NCBI RefSeq assembly: GCF_029233945.1
Contig: NZ_JARGOQ010000037.1
Coordinates: forward strand, 1-35,613
Reading direction: 5' to 3'
Length of the DNA stretch: 35,613 nucleotides
DNA from: Sneathiella sp.
Lineage (GTDB): Bacteria; Pseudomonadota; Alphaproteobacteria; Sneathiellales; Sneathiellaceae
A model generated the notes under the pieces. The model was not told the DNA's origin, made no database searches, and saw only the letters and a list, made by a program, of their open reading frames with translations. The position numbers and the translations under genes were made by a program. Below, in pieces: positions 25,458 to 33,745 of this stretch (positions are counted from its first letter, which is position 1; each line of letters opens with the position of its first letter).

Positions 25458-25938
25458 AGAGGGAAGTTGTTCCGTACTGTTCATCCATGCGCTGAAGGTC
25501 TGCTTCTTCGACTGTACGAGTTCCAAGAGCTTGTGCAAACCGCAGGAGATAGCCGTCAGGGTCAAGCACCATAAATTGCCGCCGTGTTTCCATGCAATCT
25601 GACTTCCAGATATCTGCATCGTAAATATCCATGAACGGCCTGAAACCGGAGGAGACGATGCGATCGTAGATCCGCTGCACGTCATCGACCATGAACTGAA
25701 AATTCACGCCGCGTCCAAAGGGTTGTTCCATTGGTTTGGGATGCCAGGGTTCCCAGCTTCCATCAAGTTTCCAATGCGCTAACATGATCTGCCCCCCCTC
25801 CAGAGACAAGTAGGCATGGGGATCGTTATTTCGTTGCTGTGCCACCTTGAACCCAATGGTTTTAACGTAAAACTCGATTGATTTCTGAAAATCCGAGCAC
25901 CAAAGCTCAGGAACAAGCGTGTTAATTCTGAATGTCAT
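25456..25938 (-). CDS. VOC-family (glyoxalase/bleomycin-resistance-like) protein
   Basis: A 160-residue VOC fold protein: an N-terminal beta-alpha-beta unit (VPELWCSDFQKSIEFYVKT), the central LSLEGGQIMLAHW, and the closing DPDGYLLRFAQALG. The usual metal ligands are not clear, so it resembles the bleomycin-binding type more than the metal enzymes. The substrate is unknown. GAGAGG lies 6 nt before ATG 25938. Base composition is visibly less GC-rich than the flanking genes. The TGA stop (25458-25456) falls on the edge of the left repeat, so its last residues may have been fixed by the insertion. It sits between two converging housekeeping genes and carries its own MerR-type promoter. Confidence 0.9.
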   Translation of the reverse strand: MTFRINTLVPELWCSDFQKSIEFYVKTIGFKVAQQRNNDPHAYLSLEGGQIMLAHWKLDGSWEPWHPKPMEQPFGRGVNFQFMVDDVQRIYDRIVSSGFRPFMDIYDADIWKSDCMETRRQFMVLDPDGYLLRFAQALGTRTVEEADLQRMDEQYGTTSL

Positions 25939-25966
25939 AATGCCTCTCAGTCATCGTCATGGTTTT

Positions 25967-25997
25967 ATGATAATTCCTCAACCTGACCGCAGGTCAA
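25967..25997 (-). promoter_or_regulatory. MerR-type promoter (19-bp spacer) of the VOC gene
   Basis: On the minus strand TTGACC (25997-25992) and TATCAT (25972-25967) are separated by 19 bp, the overlong spacer typical of promoters controlled by MerR-family activators. The dyad ACCTG-CGGT-CAGGT overlaps the -35 and the spacer, and TTGAGGAATTAT resembles part of the E. coli soxS promoter. Transcription would begin near 25960, about 22 nt before the start codon. No merR-type gene is in the window. Confidence 0.6.
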
Positions 25998-26027
25998 GGG
26001 CTAATTCGGCATGGCACAAATGGCAGA

Positions 26028-26057
26028 TTCGTCAGCCGCCTGCGCGAGGGTTACTGA
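26028..26057 (+). pseudogene. Duplicated 3' tail of gmk
   Basis: This reads FVSRLREGY and a stop, the same as the gmk C-terminus, but has no gene body upstream. It differs from the working copy by one synonymous change (GAG for GAA). Confidence 0.92.
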
Positions 26058-26107
26058 TCGGCGTAGACCCGCGCCAGCGCGCAGAATTCCTCGACCGTGA
26101 GTTCTTC
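26028..26107. repeat. Right copy of 80-bp direct repeat (gmk/rsmA junction)
   Basis: The second copy, 79 of 80 bases identical to 25378-25457. It contains the true 3' end of rsmA and a spare copy of the gmk tail. Confidence 0.97.
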
Positions 26108-26884
26108 CGCCCGGCGGGTCGGGGTGATCCCGGCTTTTCCGAGCATGGCTTCGGCGGGCATGCCGAGGGGTTTGAGGCTGGCGCGCAGCATCTTGCGGCG
26201 CTGACCGAAGGCGGCGGCAACCACCTTCTCCAACACCGCCTGGTTGGCGGGATAGGCGGGCGCCGCGAAAGGGCGCAAGGTGACGACCGTGCTGGTCACT
26301 TTCGGCGGCGGGGTGAAGGCGCGGGGCGAGATGTCGAATTCGCGTTTTGTCTCGCAGAGCCATTGGCAGAGAATGCTGAGACGGCCATAGGCCTTGGTGC
26401 TGGGCACCGCCGTGATCCGGTCGGAGACTTCCTTCTGGAACATCAGGGTGAGGGAAGAAAACCGCTCCCGCCGGTTCAGCCATTTGATCAGCAACGGCGT
26501 TGCGACGTTATAGGGGAGGTTGGCGATGATCTTCGCCTTGCCGTCAAACAGCGCGCCCTCGTCAATCTCCAGCGCGTCGTCATTCACCACTTCCAGCCGG
26601 TCCGGATAGGCGGCGGCGATATCGGCGAGGGCGGGGAGGCAGCGGGTGTCCTTCTCGATGGCGATAAGCTTTGCCGCGCCCGCGTCCAGTATTGCGCGGG
26701 TCAGGCCACCGGGGCCGGGCCCGATCTCGATCACTGTCTCGCCCTGAAGCGAGCCTGCGCAGCGGGCAATGCGGCCCGTAAGATTAAGATCGAGGAGGAA
26801 ATTCTGCCCCAGCGATTTCTCCGCATTGAGGCCATAGCGGGCGATCACCTCACGCAGAGGCGGAAGCGTGTCGCCCTCAGCCAT
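26051..26884 (-). CDS. rsmA: 16S rRNA dimethyladenosine transferase RsmA (KsgA)
   Basis: Dimethylates the two adjacent adenines near the 3' end of 16S rRNA, a late 30S assembly step. The 277-residue protein has SLGQNFLLD, the SAM-binding [12 protein letters not shown] (51-62) and the catalytic NLPYN at 122-126. Its start overlaps pdxA by 8 nt, in the conserved lptD-surA-pdxA-rsmA order. Its 3' end is the right copy of the direct repeat. Before the cassette arrived it must have overlapped gmk tail to tail by 7 nt. Confidence 0.97.
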   Translation of the reverse strand: MAEGDTLPPLREVIARYGLNAEKSLGQNFLLDLNLTGRIARCAGSLQGETVIEIGPGPGGLTRAILDAGAAKLIAIEKDTRCLPALADIAAAYPDRLEVVNDDALEIDEGALFDGKAKIIANLPYNVATPLLIKWLNRRERFSSLTLMFQKEVSDRITAVPSTKAYGRLSILCQWLCETKREFDISPRAFTPPPKVTSTVVTLRPFAAPAYPANQAVLEKVVAAAFGQRRKMLRASLKPLGMPAEAMLGKAGITPTRRAEELTVEEFCALARVYADQ

Positions 26885-27854
26885 TGTCCGCGCCGGACAT
26901 ATGGGTCGCCATATGGATTGCCGCGATCAGGCTCGCCGGGTTGGCGAGGCCTTTGCCCGCAATATCCTCCGCCGTGCCGTGATCGGGGGAGGTGCGGATG
27001 AAGGAGAGGCCGAGAGTGACATTCACCCCGCCCTCGAAATCGAGCGTCTTGAGGGGGATCAGCGCCTGATCATGATACATGCAGATGGCGGCGTCATATT
27101 TCTCCCGCGCGGCATCATGGAACAGGCTGTCGGCCGCAAAGGGACCGGTGATGTTCATCCCGCCCGCGCGGAGCTTTTCAATCACCGGGCGGAGAAGCGT
27201 TTCCTCCTCGTCTCCGATGCTGCCATCCTCCCCCGCATGGGGATTGAGCCCGGCAACGACAAGGCGCGGGCTTTCAAGGGCGAAGCGGGATTTAAGATCC
27301 CGGTGGGTCGTCTCGATCACATGGGTGAGCAGATCGGCGGAAAGTTTCGCGGGCACCTCCCGGATCGGGATATGGACGGTTGCGGGCACGACTTTCAGCT
27401 TCGGGCAGGCGAGCATCATCACCGATTTTCCCGGTCGTTCGTCGAGCGCGGCGAGATATTCCGTATGGCCCGGATGGGCGAAGCCCGCCTCATACAGCCG
27501 CTTCTTGTGGATCGGGTTGGTGACAAGGGCATGGACCGCACCCTGCCGGCAAAGCTCGGTGCCGAGGCGGATGGCCTCGATCGTCTGTTCCGCGTCGTTG
27601 AGCGCAGGGTCGAGCGGCAGGAGGGGCAGGGCATTTTCGAACGCCCCGCGCGCTTCCGCTGGCGCGGCAATGTCAACGAGCGGGACCTCAGGCTCAAATG
27701 TTTGAAGCTGCGCCGCGATTGTTTTGCGCCCGCCGATCAGGAAAAAGGGCGCGAGCCGTTCCTCTTTCCGGAGGGACCAGGCCTTCGCCGTAATCTCGAT
27801 GCCAATCCCGTTGGGATCGCCCATGGTGACGGCAAGAAGGGGCGTGTCGGTCAT
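26877..27854 (-). CDS. pdxA: 4-hydroxythreonine-4-phosphate dehydrogenase PdxA
   Basis: An NAD-dependent enzyme of pyridoxal-phosphate synthesis by the DXP-dependent route. It has 325 residues starting [20 protein letters not shown], the diagnostic N-terminus. Conserved metal-site regions are [24 protein letters not shown] (spanning them), [14 protein letters not shown] and [10 protein letters not shown]. It is 18 nt downstream of surA and overlaps rsmA by 8 nt. Confidence 0.96.
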   Translation of the reverse strand: MTDTPLLAVTMGDPNGIGIEITAKAWSLRKEERLAPFFLIGGRKTIAAQLQTFEPEVPLVDIAAPAEARGAFENALPLLPLDPALNDAEQTIEAIRLGTELCRQGAVHALVTNPIHKKRLYEAGFAHPGHTEYLAALDERPGKSVMMLACPKLKVVPATVHIPIREVPAKLSADLLTHVIETTHRDLKSRFALESPRLVVAGLNPHAGEDGSIGDEEETLLRPVIEKLRAGGMNITGPFAADSLFHDAAREKYDAAICMYHDQALIPLKTLDFEGGVNVTLGLSFIRTSPDHGTAEDIAGKGLANPASLIAAIHMATHMSGADNG

Positions 27855-27872
27855 GATCCTGCCGCCCGGCGC

Positions 27873-29138
27873 CTAGCGGGTCTCGATGGTCGCGGCATTA
27901 TGAATATCCTGCAGATAGCCGCGCGCCCGGTTCTCGGCCCGGCGGATCAGGATCTCGCGGCGGATCTCGTCGGGATCGTTGCTGCGCGCCTGCGGATCGT
28001 TGCGGTCGCAGACGACGAAGATGCGGTAAAGCTCCCCGTCCTGATAAGGCTCGCTGACATCCCCGGTCTCCATATCCTTCAGGATCGCCTTGATATTCTC
28101 GGGCATATCGCCGAGGCGGATGCGGCCGATATTCCCGCTCTCCGTACTGTTGAGTTCCGTCAGCAGGCTGGGGAGCTGTTCGCAGCTATCGATAAAATTG
28201 CTGATCGCGCCGGCAAGTTTTTCCTGGGCCTCCCCGCCCGCATTCTCTCCGCTGCCGGCGGGAACGATGATCTGGGTGATGTCGAGGGTCACATCATTGG
28301 GGTCGGTATCCAGAATCTTGCGGGATTGTTGCACTAGCAGGATGTAATAGCCGTCGATTGTGCGTACCGGATCGGAGACTTGCCCCGGGCGCAAGTCGGG
28401 CAGGACCGCCGCGATTTCCTCCGGGACTTCGTCTTCCAGCACCCAGCCGATCGAGCCACCGGAGGCCGCCGTCGCGCTCTGGCTGAGCTGGGCGGCGGCG
28501 CGCTGGAACGAGGCGCCGGAGCGGAGTTGCGAGACAAGGTTGGCAACGGCGTTTCGGACCTCTGCTTCGGGCGTATTGGACTCAACGGGCAGATATATCT
28601 CGCTCAGCAGATATTCGCTCTTGCCCTTGTTGTTTTCCAGCCGTTTCAGCACGGCCTCCACTTCCTCATCCGAAATGGTGATGCGGGTCATGATCCGCTC
28701 CTGAATGATCCGGTTCCAGGTCAGGTTGGCACGGACCTGCGCCAGTATTGTCTCGATATCGACATTGCTCTGCCCGAGCATCCGGTCGATCTGGCCTGGC
28801 TCCATGCCATTGTTTTTCTCAAGGAAGGAAATGGCTTCAAACACCTGCTCATCACTGACGGCAATATTGAACCGCGCCGCTTCCTGCATTTTCAGCCGGT
28901 CGTCGATCAGCCGCGCCACGGTCGGGTTGACGAGCTGCTTGCGGGTTTCCTGTGTGTCGGGAAAGCCGGAGAGCAATATCGTGAGGGTAATCCGCTGGTT
29001 CAGGTCATAGCCGGAAATGATCTCGTCATTGACGATGGCGACAATTTTCTGAACGTCCTGCGCCAGGGCCGTCGTCAGGACAACCAGAACGGCCATGCCC
29101 GCGAGCAGGGAGCTTTTCAACATTTGACGGATCAGCAT
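27873..29138 (-). CDS. surA: Periplasmic chaperone/PPIase SurA
   Basis: A 421-residue protein with a Sec signal (LLAGMAVLVVLTTALA|QD), a SurA N-terminal helical domain (IVAIVNDEIISGYDLNQRI), a parvulin domain at about 175-275 (QSATAASGGSIGWVLEDEVP) and a second, poorly conserved parvulin-like region at about 285-395. It escorts outer-membrane proteins such as LptD across the periplasm. The gap to lptD upstream is 78 nt and contains no clear promoter. Confidence 0.92.
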   Translation of the reverse strand: MLIRQMLKSSLLAGMAVLVVLTTALAQDVQKIVAIVNDEIISGYDLNQRITLTILLSGFPDTQETRKQLVNPTVARLIDDRLKMQEAARFNIAVSDEQVFEAISFLEKNNGMEPGQIDRMLGQSNVDIETILAQVRANLTWNRIIQERIMTRITISDEEVEAVLKRLENNKGKSEYLLSEIYLPVESNTPEAEVRNAVANLVSQLRSGASFQRAAAQLSQSATAASGGSIGWVLEDEVPEEIAAVLPDLRPGQVSDPVRTIDGYYILLVQQSRKILDTDPNDVTLDITQIIVPAGSGENAGGEAQEKLAGAISNFIDSCEQLPSLLTELNSTESGNIGRIRLGDMPENIKAILKDMETGDVSEPYQDGELYRIFVVCDRNDPQARSNDPDEIRREILIRRAENRARGYLQDIHNAATIETR

Positions 29139-29216
29139 TCTTACAAATCTTTACGTGTTTTTACAAAAATTTCAGCCGCTTGATACAGCGCGTGCATAGG
29201 ATAACCTGTTCCGGGC

Positions 29217-31385
29217 CTAGTTGAAAGGCAGCAGTCTGAACTTAACGCTGACCCGGGTTTCGGGCTCGACATCCCGGTCGCGCGTAAAGGACCGCTTGGC
29301 TTCCAGGGCGAAGCCGAAACATTCATCCAGATATTCCAGCCCGAGCCGTCCGTCAATGGAATTACCGCTGTTGACCAGATTACGCCGGTAACTGCCGTAA
29401 ACACTCCAGAATTCGGCAACCCTGGTCTTGCCCTCGACATAGATTTCCTCGCGCTTGTCCTGGGTCAGGCCGTTGGGATCATCGCGCAGGTAAACATAGC
29501 CAAGACCGAACCAGTTATCCATCGTGCCCACCTTCGTGGTCACCTCGTTCCGGGCGAGATAGAGGCTGTCATGATCGAGCCTGACGCGGTTGACGAATTG
29601 CAGATAGTCGGCGGGGCGGATTTCCAGCCGGGCGACATAATCGGAGAATTGATCCTCCAGGCCGGTGCCGTTGGCAAATCCGGTGCTGTCGCTGAAATTA
29701 TAGCTTTGCCCGAACAGCAAGGTCGTGTAGCCGCCGGAGGCCCCATAAACCCCCATGTTGATCCCGTAATTTACGCGGGCGCCGGTTTCCACCTCGTCCA
29801 GACCGGCATAGCGGTTGGAGCCGAACAGGTTGGTATCGTCAAATTCGAAGCTGAGGCTGTCTTCGTTCGGGGTGTCGTTATCGCCCACGACATCGGACCA
29901 GACGGCCTCGACAATCGGTTCAACCAGCTGGCGGATGGTGCCGGCCTGACGGACGAAGGGATAGCGCCATTCGAGCGAGGCGGAGGGAACGACACGCCCG
30001 TAGAAGTCATTCTGGTCCGTCGCGCTCGACGGATCGTCTGGATTGGCGAGGATGTCATGGGCATAGTAGAGATCACCGCGGAGCGACGTGTCGAAGGTAA
30101 AGACCTGGCCATTCGACGTGGTGTAGGGAACGTGATACCCGCCCTCAAGAGAGAAGCGGTCGGTGTCCTGCCCGTCGGTGCGGTAAATTGCGAGAACATC
30201 GGCATTGGCACTGAACCGGCCCCCGAAGGAATTAGGCTCACCGACGTAGCTGTAATTCCACCAGGCCGGGACGACCGGGGTCTCGCCCGAGACATCGTCT
30301 TCGGTCAGCCCCTGGAAGCTATAGGCGCTGAGAAGCGAGAAATTCCGGCCCCGTTGCCCCTGAAGATAGACGGTGGAGGTCAGCGTATCCAGGTCACTGA
30401 TATCATATTTATCAAGATAGGTATCATGGGTGGTGCGAAAGACATCGAAGCCCCAGATCCAGCCGTCGTCAACCTTGAACTCCCCGTCACCGCGGATATG
30501 CCCCTGAAATTCCTTGTCCCCGGTCTCGATATTATTGTCGTTCACCTCGTCGACATAGGTGAGGGAGCCGTCAATTTTGAAATCGCCGCTCTCGACCGCC
30601 TGACGGTATTCCGTCGCCATCTGCAGGCCTTCCTTGGTGGTCAGCGTTGGCGTGATGGTCATGTCCTTGTCGTCGGAGATGACATAGTAATAAGGAACAC
30701 TGATGCCATAGCCGAGGGTCGATGAATCAAACGTTGTGGGCGCCAGAAACCCGCTCTCGCGATCGACCGTCGGATCGGGGTGGGAGAAATAGGGGGTATA
30801 GGCAATCGGCACGCCGAAGAATTCCAGAAAGGCGTTGCGATAGGTGATGGTTTTCTCGGAGCGGTCATGAATGACCTTCTCGGATTTGATCTGCCAGATC
30901 GGTGCACGGTCGGGATCCTCGCGGCAGGGCTCACAGCTTGTAAAGACAGCTTTCGTCAACACCGTGCGGTTTTCATTCTCGCGCACCGCGTCATGGGCGG
31001 CAAGGCGGGAATTATCGGTGAACAGCAGCTTGAAATCCCGGATGGCGCCGGTCTTGAGTTCGTTCTCAAGCTCCATATTGTCGGCAAAAAGGACATTGCC
31101 GGTCGGGTCCAGCAGGATGACATTCCCCTCCGCGCGGACCGTATCGGTGGCGATGTTATAGATCAGCCTGTCGGATTTCAGGATACGATCGCCCTGCATA
31201 ATCTCGACATTGCCGGTGGCTTCAACCCGCTGCTCGGCATTGAAATAGGTAACCTCATCGGCGCTGAGGAGGGCTTCCTTGGAAAGGTCTGGCTCGCTCG
31301 ATGGCGTTTCCTGCGCGAAAGCGACACCTATCGGCGCGGGCAGCAGCAGGAGCGCCGCAAGGGAAAGGGGCATCATCCGCCGCAT
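29217..31385 (-). CDS. lptD: LPS-assembly outer-membrane protein LptD
   Basis: A 722-residue protein that inserts lipopolysaccharide into the outer leaflet. A signal peptide ends near VAFA|QE at 24. An LptA-like beta-jellyroll covers about 38-120 (ADEVTYFNAEQRVEATGNVE). The C-terminal beta-barrel ends in SVKFRLLPFN with a terminal-type aromatic strand. Only three cysteines are seen, Cys151 and Cys154 (CEPC) and Cys689 near the C-terminus, whereas E. coli LptD uses four in two disulfides. The start is 3 nt after the lptG stop. Confidence 0.95.
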   Translation of the reverse strand: MRRMMPLSLAALLLLPAPIGVAFAQETPSSEPDLSKEALLSADEVTYFNAEQRVEATGNVEIMQGDRILKSDRLIYNIATDTVRAEGNVILLDPTGNVLFADNMELENELKTGAIRDFKLLFTDNSRLAAHDAVRENENRTVLTKAVFTSCEPCREDPDRAPIWQIKSEKVIHDRSEKTITYRNAFLEFFGVPIAYTPYFSHPDPTVDRESGFLAPTTFDSSTLGYGISVPYYYVISDDKDMTITPTLTTKEGLQMATEYRQAVESGDFKIDGSLTYVDEVNDNNIETGDKEFQGHIRGDGEFKVDDGWIWGFDVFRTTHDTYLDKYDISDLDTLTSTVYLQGQRGRNFSLLSAYSFQGLTEDDVSGETPVVPAWWNYSYVGEPNSFGGRFSANADVLAIYRTDGQDTDRFSLEGGYHVPYTTSNGQVFTFDTSLRGDLYYAHDILANPDDPSSATDQNDFYGRVVPSASLEWRYPFVRQAGTIRQLVEPIVEAVWSDVVGDNDTPNEDSLSFEFDDTNLFGSNRYAGLDEVETGARVNYGINMGVYGASGGYTTLLFGQSYNFSDSTGFANGTGLEDQFSDYVARLEIRPADYLQFVNRVRLDHDSLYLARNEVTTKVGTMDNWFGLGYVYLRDDPNGLTQDKREEIYVEGKTRVAEFWSVYGSYRRNLVNSGNSIDGRLGLEYLDECFGFALEAKRSFTRDRDVEPETRVSVKFRLLPFN

Positions 31386-31388
31386 CGT

Positions 31389-32483
31389 CTAGCCATCCTC
31401 CAGATGAAACATCATGGCCAGGCCGAACAGCGTGATCGCGACGGCGGGGATCCAGGCGGAGAATATAATCGGCAGGTTGCCCGACAGCCCCAACGCATAA
31501 ATGATATCGGTCATGAAATAGAAGACGAACCCGGTGGTAATCCCGCCGAGCACCATGAGCACCGTTCGGCCCTGCCTGAGGGTGCGCAGGGAGAAGGTGG
31601 CGGCGACCAGCACCATGGCGAGCATCAGGATCGGCCCCGCCATCAGGCTGTACCAGTGCAGGCGATGGCGATCACCGGAAAAGCCGGCGAGTTCCAGCGT
31701 CTCGATAAAGCCGGGCAAATCCCAGAAGGAGAGGGTCGCCGGGGAGGCAAAGCTTTCCTGAATCTGCAGGACCGTGAGCGTCGTCGGCAGTTCCAGCTTG
31801 TCGCGCCGCTCCGCCGGTTTGTTGGGGCCGGTAATCACGACATTATCGAGCTCCCAATATCCGGGGTGCAGCCGTGCCTGATCCGCATCGATCCGGCCGG
31901 TGAACTGGTCATCGGGGTCGTACTCGAAAATGATCACATCGGTCAGGTCGAGGCCGCGATTGATGGCGCCGCGCGCATGAATGACCGACAGACCCTCTTC
32001 ATCCAGCTGACGCAGCCAGAGATCATTGGTGGAGAGGGTCAGCAGGTTCGACTTCGTCTCGAAATATTTTGCCTCCATCCGGTCGTTGCGGGCCTGCATC
32101 TCGGCGGCGATGGGGTTGATTACGGTGAGGACCAGCAGGCCAACCCCGAAGGCAATGAGGAGAGAGGGGAACAGGAACTGCCAGACCGACACGCCGGTCG
32201 CGCGAATGACCGTGAGCTCGCTCGATTTCGAGAGGCGGAAGAAGGTCAGCATGCCGCCGAACAGCGCGATGAAGGGCAGCAGCTTCAGCGCGAGGGTCGG
32301 GATGCGCAGCAAGACCATCTCCAGCAGGATGAAGATCGTGATATCGCCGCGATCGGCGCTCCGGCGCAATGCCTCGATAAAATCGGCAAGGAACACAATG
32401 GTCATCAGCACGCCGAAAATAACGGCGACATTCTTGATAAACTGCTTGGCAAGATAGAGGGAAAGCGTCTCGGGGAGGAGCAT
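31389..32483 (-). CDS. lptG: LPS export permease LptG
   Basis: A 364-residue YjgP/YjgQ-family permease: two helices in the first 110 residues, a periplasmic beta-jellyroll domain in the middle and three C-terminal helices ending in MFHLEDG. With LptF and the ATPase LptB (not in this window) it extracts LPS from the inner membrane. Its ATG overlaps the lptF stop by one base (TGATG). It directly precedes lptD, and co-location of lptFG with lptD and surA suits a dedicated LPS-export operon. Confidence 0.92.
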   Translation of the reverse strand: MLLPETLSLYLAKQFIKNVAVIFGVLMTIVFLADFIEALRRSADRGDITIFILLEMVLLRIPTLALKLLPFIALFGGMLTFFRLSKSSELTVIRATGVSVWQFLFPSLLIAFGVGLLVLTVINPIAAEMQARNDRMEAKYFETKSNLLTLSTNDLWLRQLDEEGLSVIHARGAINRGLDLTDVIIFEYDPDDQFTGRIDADQARLHPGYWELDNVVITGPNKPAERRDKLELPTTLTVLQIQESFASPATLSFWDLPGFIETLELAGFSGDRHRLHWYSLMAGPILMLAMVLVAATFSLRTLRQGRTVLMVLGGITTGFVFYFMTDIIYALGLSGNLPIIFSAWIPAVAITLFGLAMMFHLEDG

Positions 32484-33616
32484 CAGCCGGGCTCCCCGCT
32501 GGGCAGGCCATCCGGGGGCGCCCTGTTGTCAAGGAACGGTATGCGCCTGCCGCTGGCGAGATAGGCCGCGCCGAAGGAGACAAGGACGGGCAGCAGGTAA
32601 AGGGCGACCGTGACCAGCACCGGCTGCACCGTCGCCCGGAACAGGGCCATCGCCCCGATCAGCAGCAGCACCCCGGCGGCGGCGGCGATGGTCATCCGTC
32701 GGGTGCGGCCCCGGCGGGTGAATTCCCCGCCCATCACCCCGGCAAGCGCGATAAAGACAAGCGCCACCGCATAGAGCGGCAGCACGATGCGCTGGTTAAG
32801 CTCCGCCGTCAGCTTGTACATTTCCTGCTGGACGCGCTCCCCGTCCTCCGGGTTGACGAGTTCCCAGATATAGCGATGTTCGGGCGAGAGCCAGCGGGCG
32901 CCGCTCTTCTTTTCGAACTGGCTGATATCAAGGGCGTATTGATCGAAATAAAGCAGGCTGAGCTTCGCATCCTCTTTCGAGACTTCCTGCAAGTTCCCGG
33001 CGTTCATGATAAAGCGGGGGCCCTCCTCGGTCTTCACGAAAGCGCCGCGCTCGGCCATATAGGTCACGGGCTTTTCCGGCACCCGTTCGTCATGCACCAG
33101 AATGCCCAGCATCTCGCCCGCCGGTGTTTTCTCGCGGATATAGACCGTCACGCCATCGGTGAGGCTGTTGAACACGCCCTCGCGCAGCACCACCGCGGCG
33201 AGGCTGTCCTGCCAGGCGACACGCAGCTCCGTCACCGTCCGGTTGCCATAGGGCACGAGGATAAACCCCAGGAAATACATGACCAGCGCGACGATCAGCG
33301 CGAGATAGATGGCGGGCTTGGCGAGCGCCGATTTGCTAAGGCCCGCCGCCCACATGACGATCAGCTCGCTGTCCGAATAAAGTTTGTTAAAGGCGAACAG
33401 CGTCCCGAAGAAGAGACCGAGCAGCAGGGTGTAGCGCAGGATGTCGGGCAGCAGCAAAAGCGAGAGATAGAGGAAGGTCGAAACCGGCAAACCGTTGATC
33501 AGCTTTTCGACGAACTTGAGCGACTGAGACAGCCAGATCACCCCGGTCAACGAAAAGGTTATGAAGAGCATGGGAACGGCCAATTGCTTCATAATATAAC
33601 GGTTAATATTTTTCAT
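32483..33616 (-). CDS. lptF: LPS export permease LptF
   Basis: 377 residues from ATG 33616 (MKNINRYIMKQLAVPMLFIT). A far longer frame upstream of this ATG is antisense to pepA and is not coding. Topology matches LptG: N-terminal helices, a periplasmic jellyroll domain and C-terminal helices (PLYAVALVFIALAGVMGG). No Shine-Dalgarno precedes the ATG, only CTCCCCTC, and a -10 box TATACT ends 7 nt before it, so the mRNA may begin at or next to the A of the start codon. First gene of lptF-lptG-lptD-surA-pdxA-rsmA. Confidence 0.93.
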   Translation of the reverse strand: MKNINRYIMKQLAVPMLFITFSLTGVIWLSQSLKFVEKLINGLPVSTFLYLSLLLLPDILRYTLLLGLFFGTLFAFNKLYSDSELIVMWAAGLSKSALAKPAIYLALIVALVMYFLGFILVPYGNRTVTELRVAWQDSLAAVVLREGVFNSLTDGVTVYIREKTPAGEMLGILVHDERVPEKPVTYMAERGAFVKTEEGPRFIMNAGNLQEVSKEDAKLSLLYFDQYALDISQFEKKSGARWLSPEHRYIWELVNPEDGERVQQEMYKLTAELNQRIVLPLYAVALVFIALAGVMGGEFTRRGRTRRMTIAAAAGVLLLIGAMALFRATVQPVLVTVALYLLPVLVSFGAAYLASGRRIPFLDNRAPPDGLPSGEPG

Positions 33617-33622
33617 GAGGGG

Positions 33623-33651
33623 AGTATAGCGATAGTTTTGCTTGTTGCCAG
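33623..33651 (-). promoter_or_regulatory. Promoter of the lptF operon
   Basis: On the minus strand CTGGCA (33651-33646) and TATACT (33628-33623) are 17 bp apart. The expected start site is near 33616, the first base of the lptF ATG. Confidence 0.55.
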
Positions 33652-33673
33652 TCAGGAAAGGACGCGCTATGAA
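33645..33673 (+). promoter_or_regulatory. Promoter of pepA
   Basis: TTGCCA (33645-33650) and TATGAA (33668-33673) are 17 bp apart. The -35 box occupies nearly the same bases as the -35 box of the lptF promoter on the other strand. Confidence 0.5.
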
Positions 33674-33745
33674 AAATATTACGCATACATAGTTGATGAA
33701 GCTCGGTATTGCTGATTCACGTCCCGAAAACAATAGGAATTTTCC

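Larger units (their letters stand above)
33604..33681. repeat. 13-bp perfect inverted repeat flanking divergent promoters
   Basis: TAATATTTTTCAT (33604-33616) is the exact reverse complement of ATGAAAAATATTA (33669-33681). The left arm is the start of lptF and the right arm lies in the pepA leader, 52 bp away, where it begins a 7-codon frame. Confidence 0.6.

Noticed and set aside
25401-25685. 94-codon minus-strand frame ending in the rsmA tail
   Set aside because: It is a chimera of the duplicated rsmA end and an off-frame reading of the VOC gene, with no start signal.
30780-32564. 594-codon open frame on the plus strand across lptD and lptG
   Set aside because: It is exactly antisense to two certain genes, its translation is Gly/Gln/Arg/His-rich with no domain, and GC-rich codon use creates such shadow frames.
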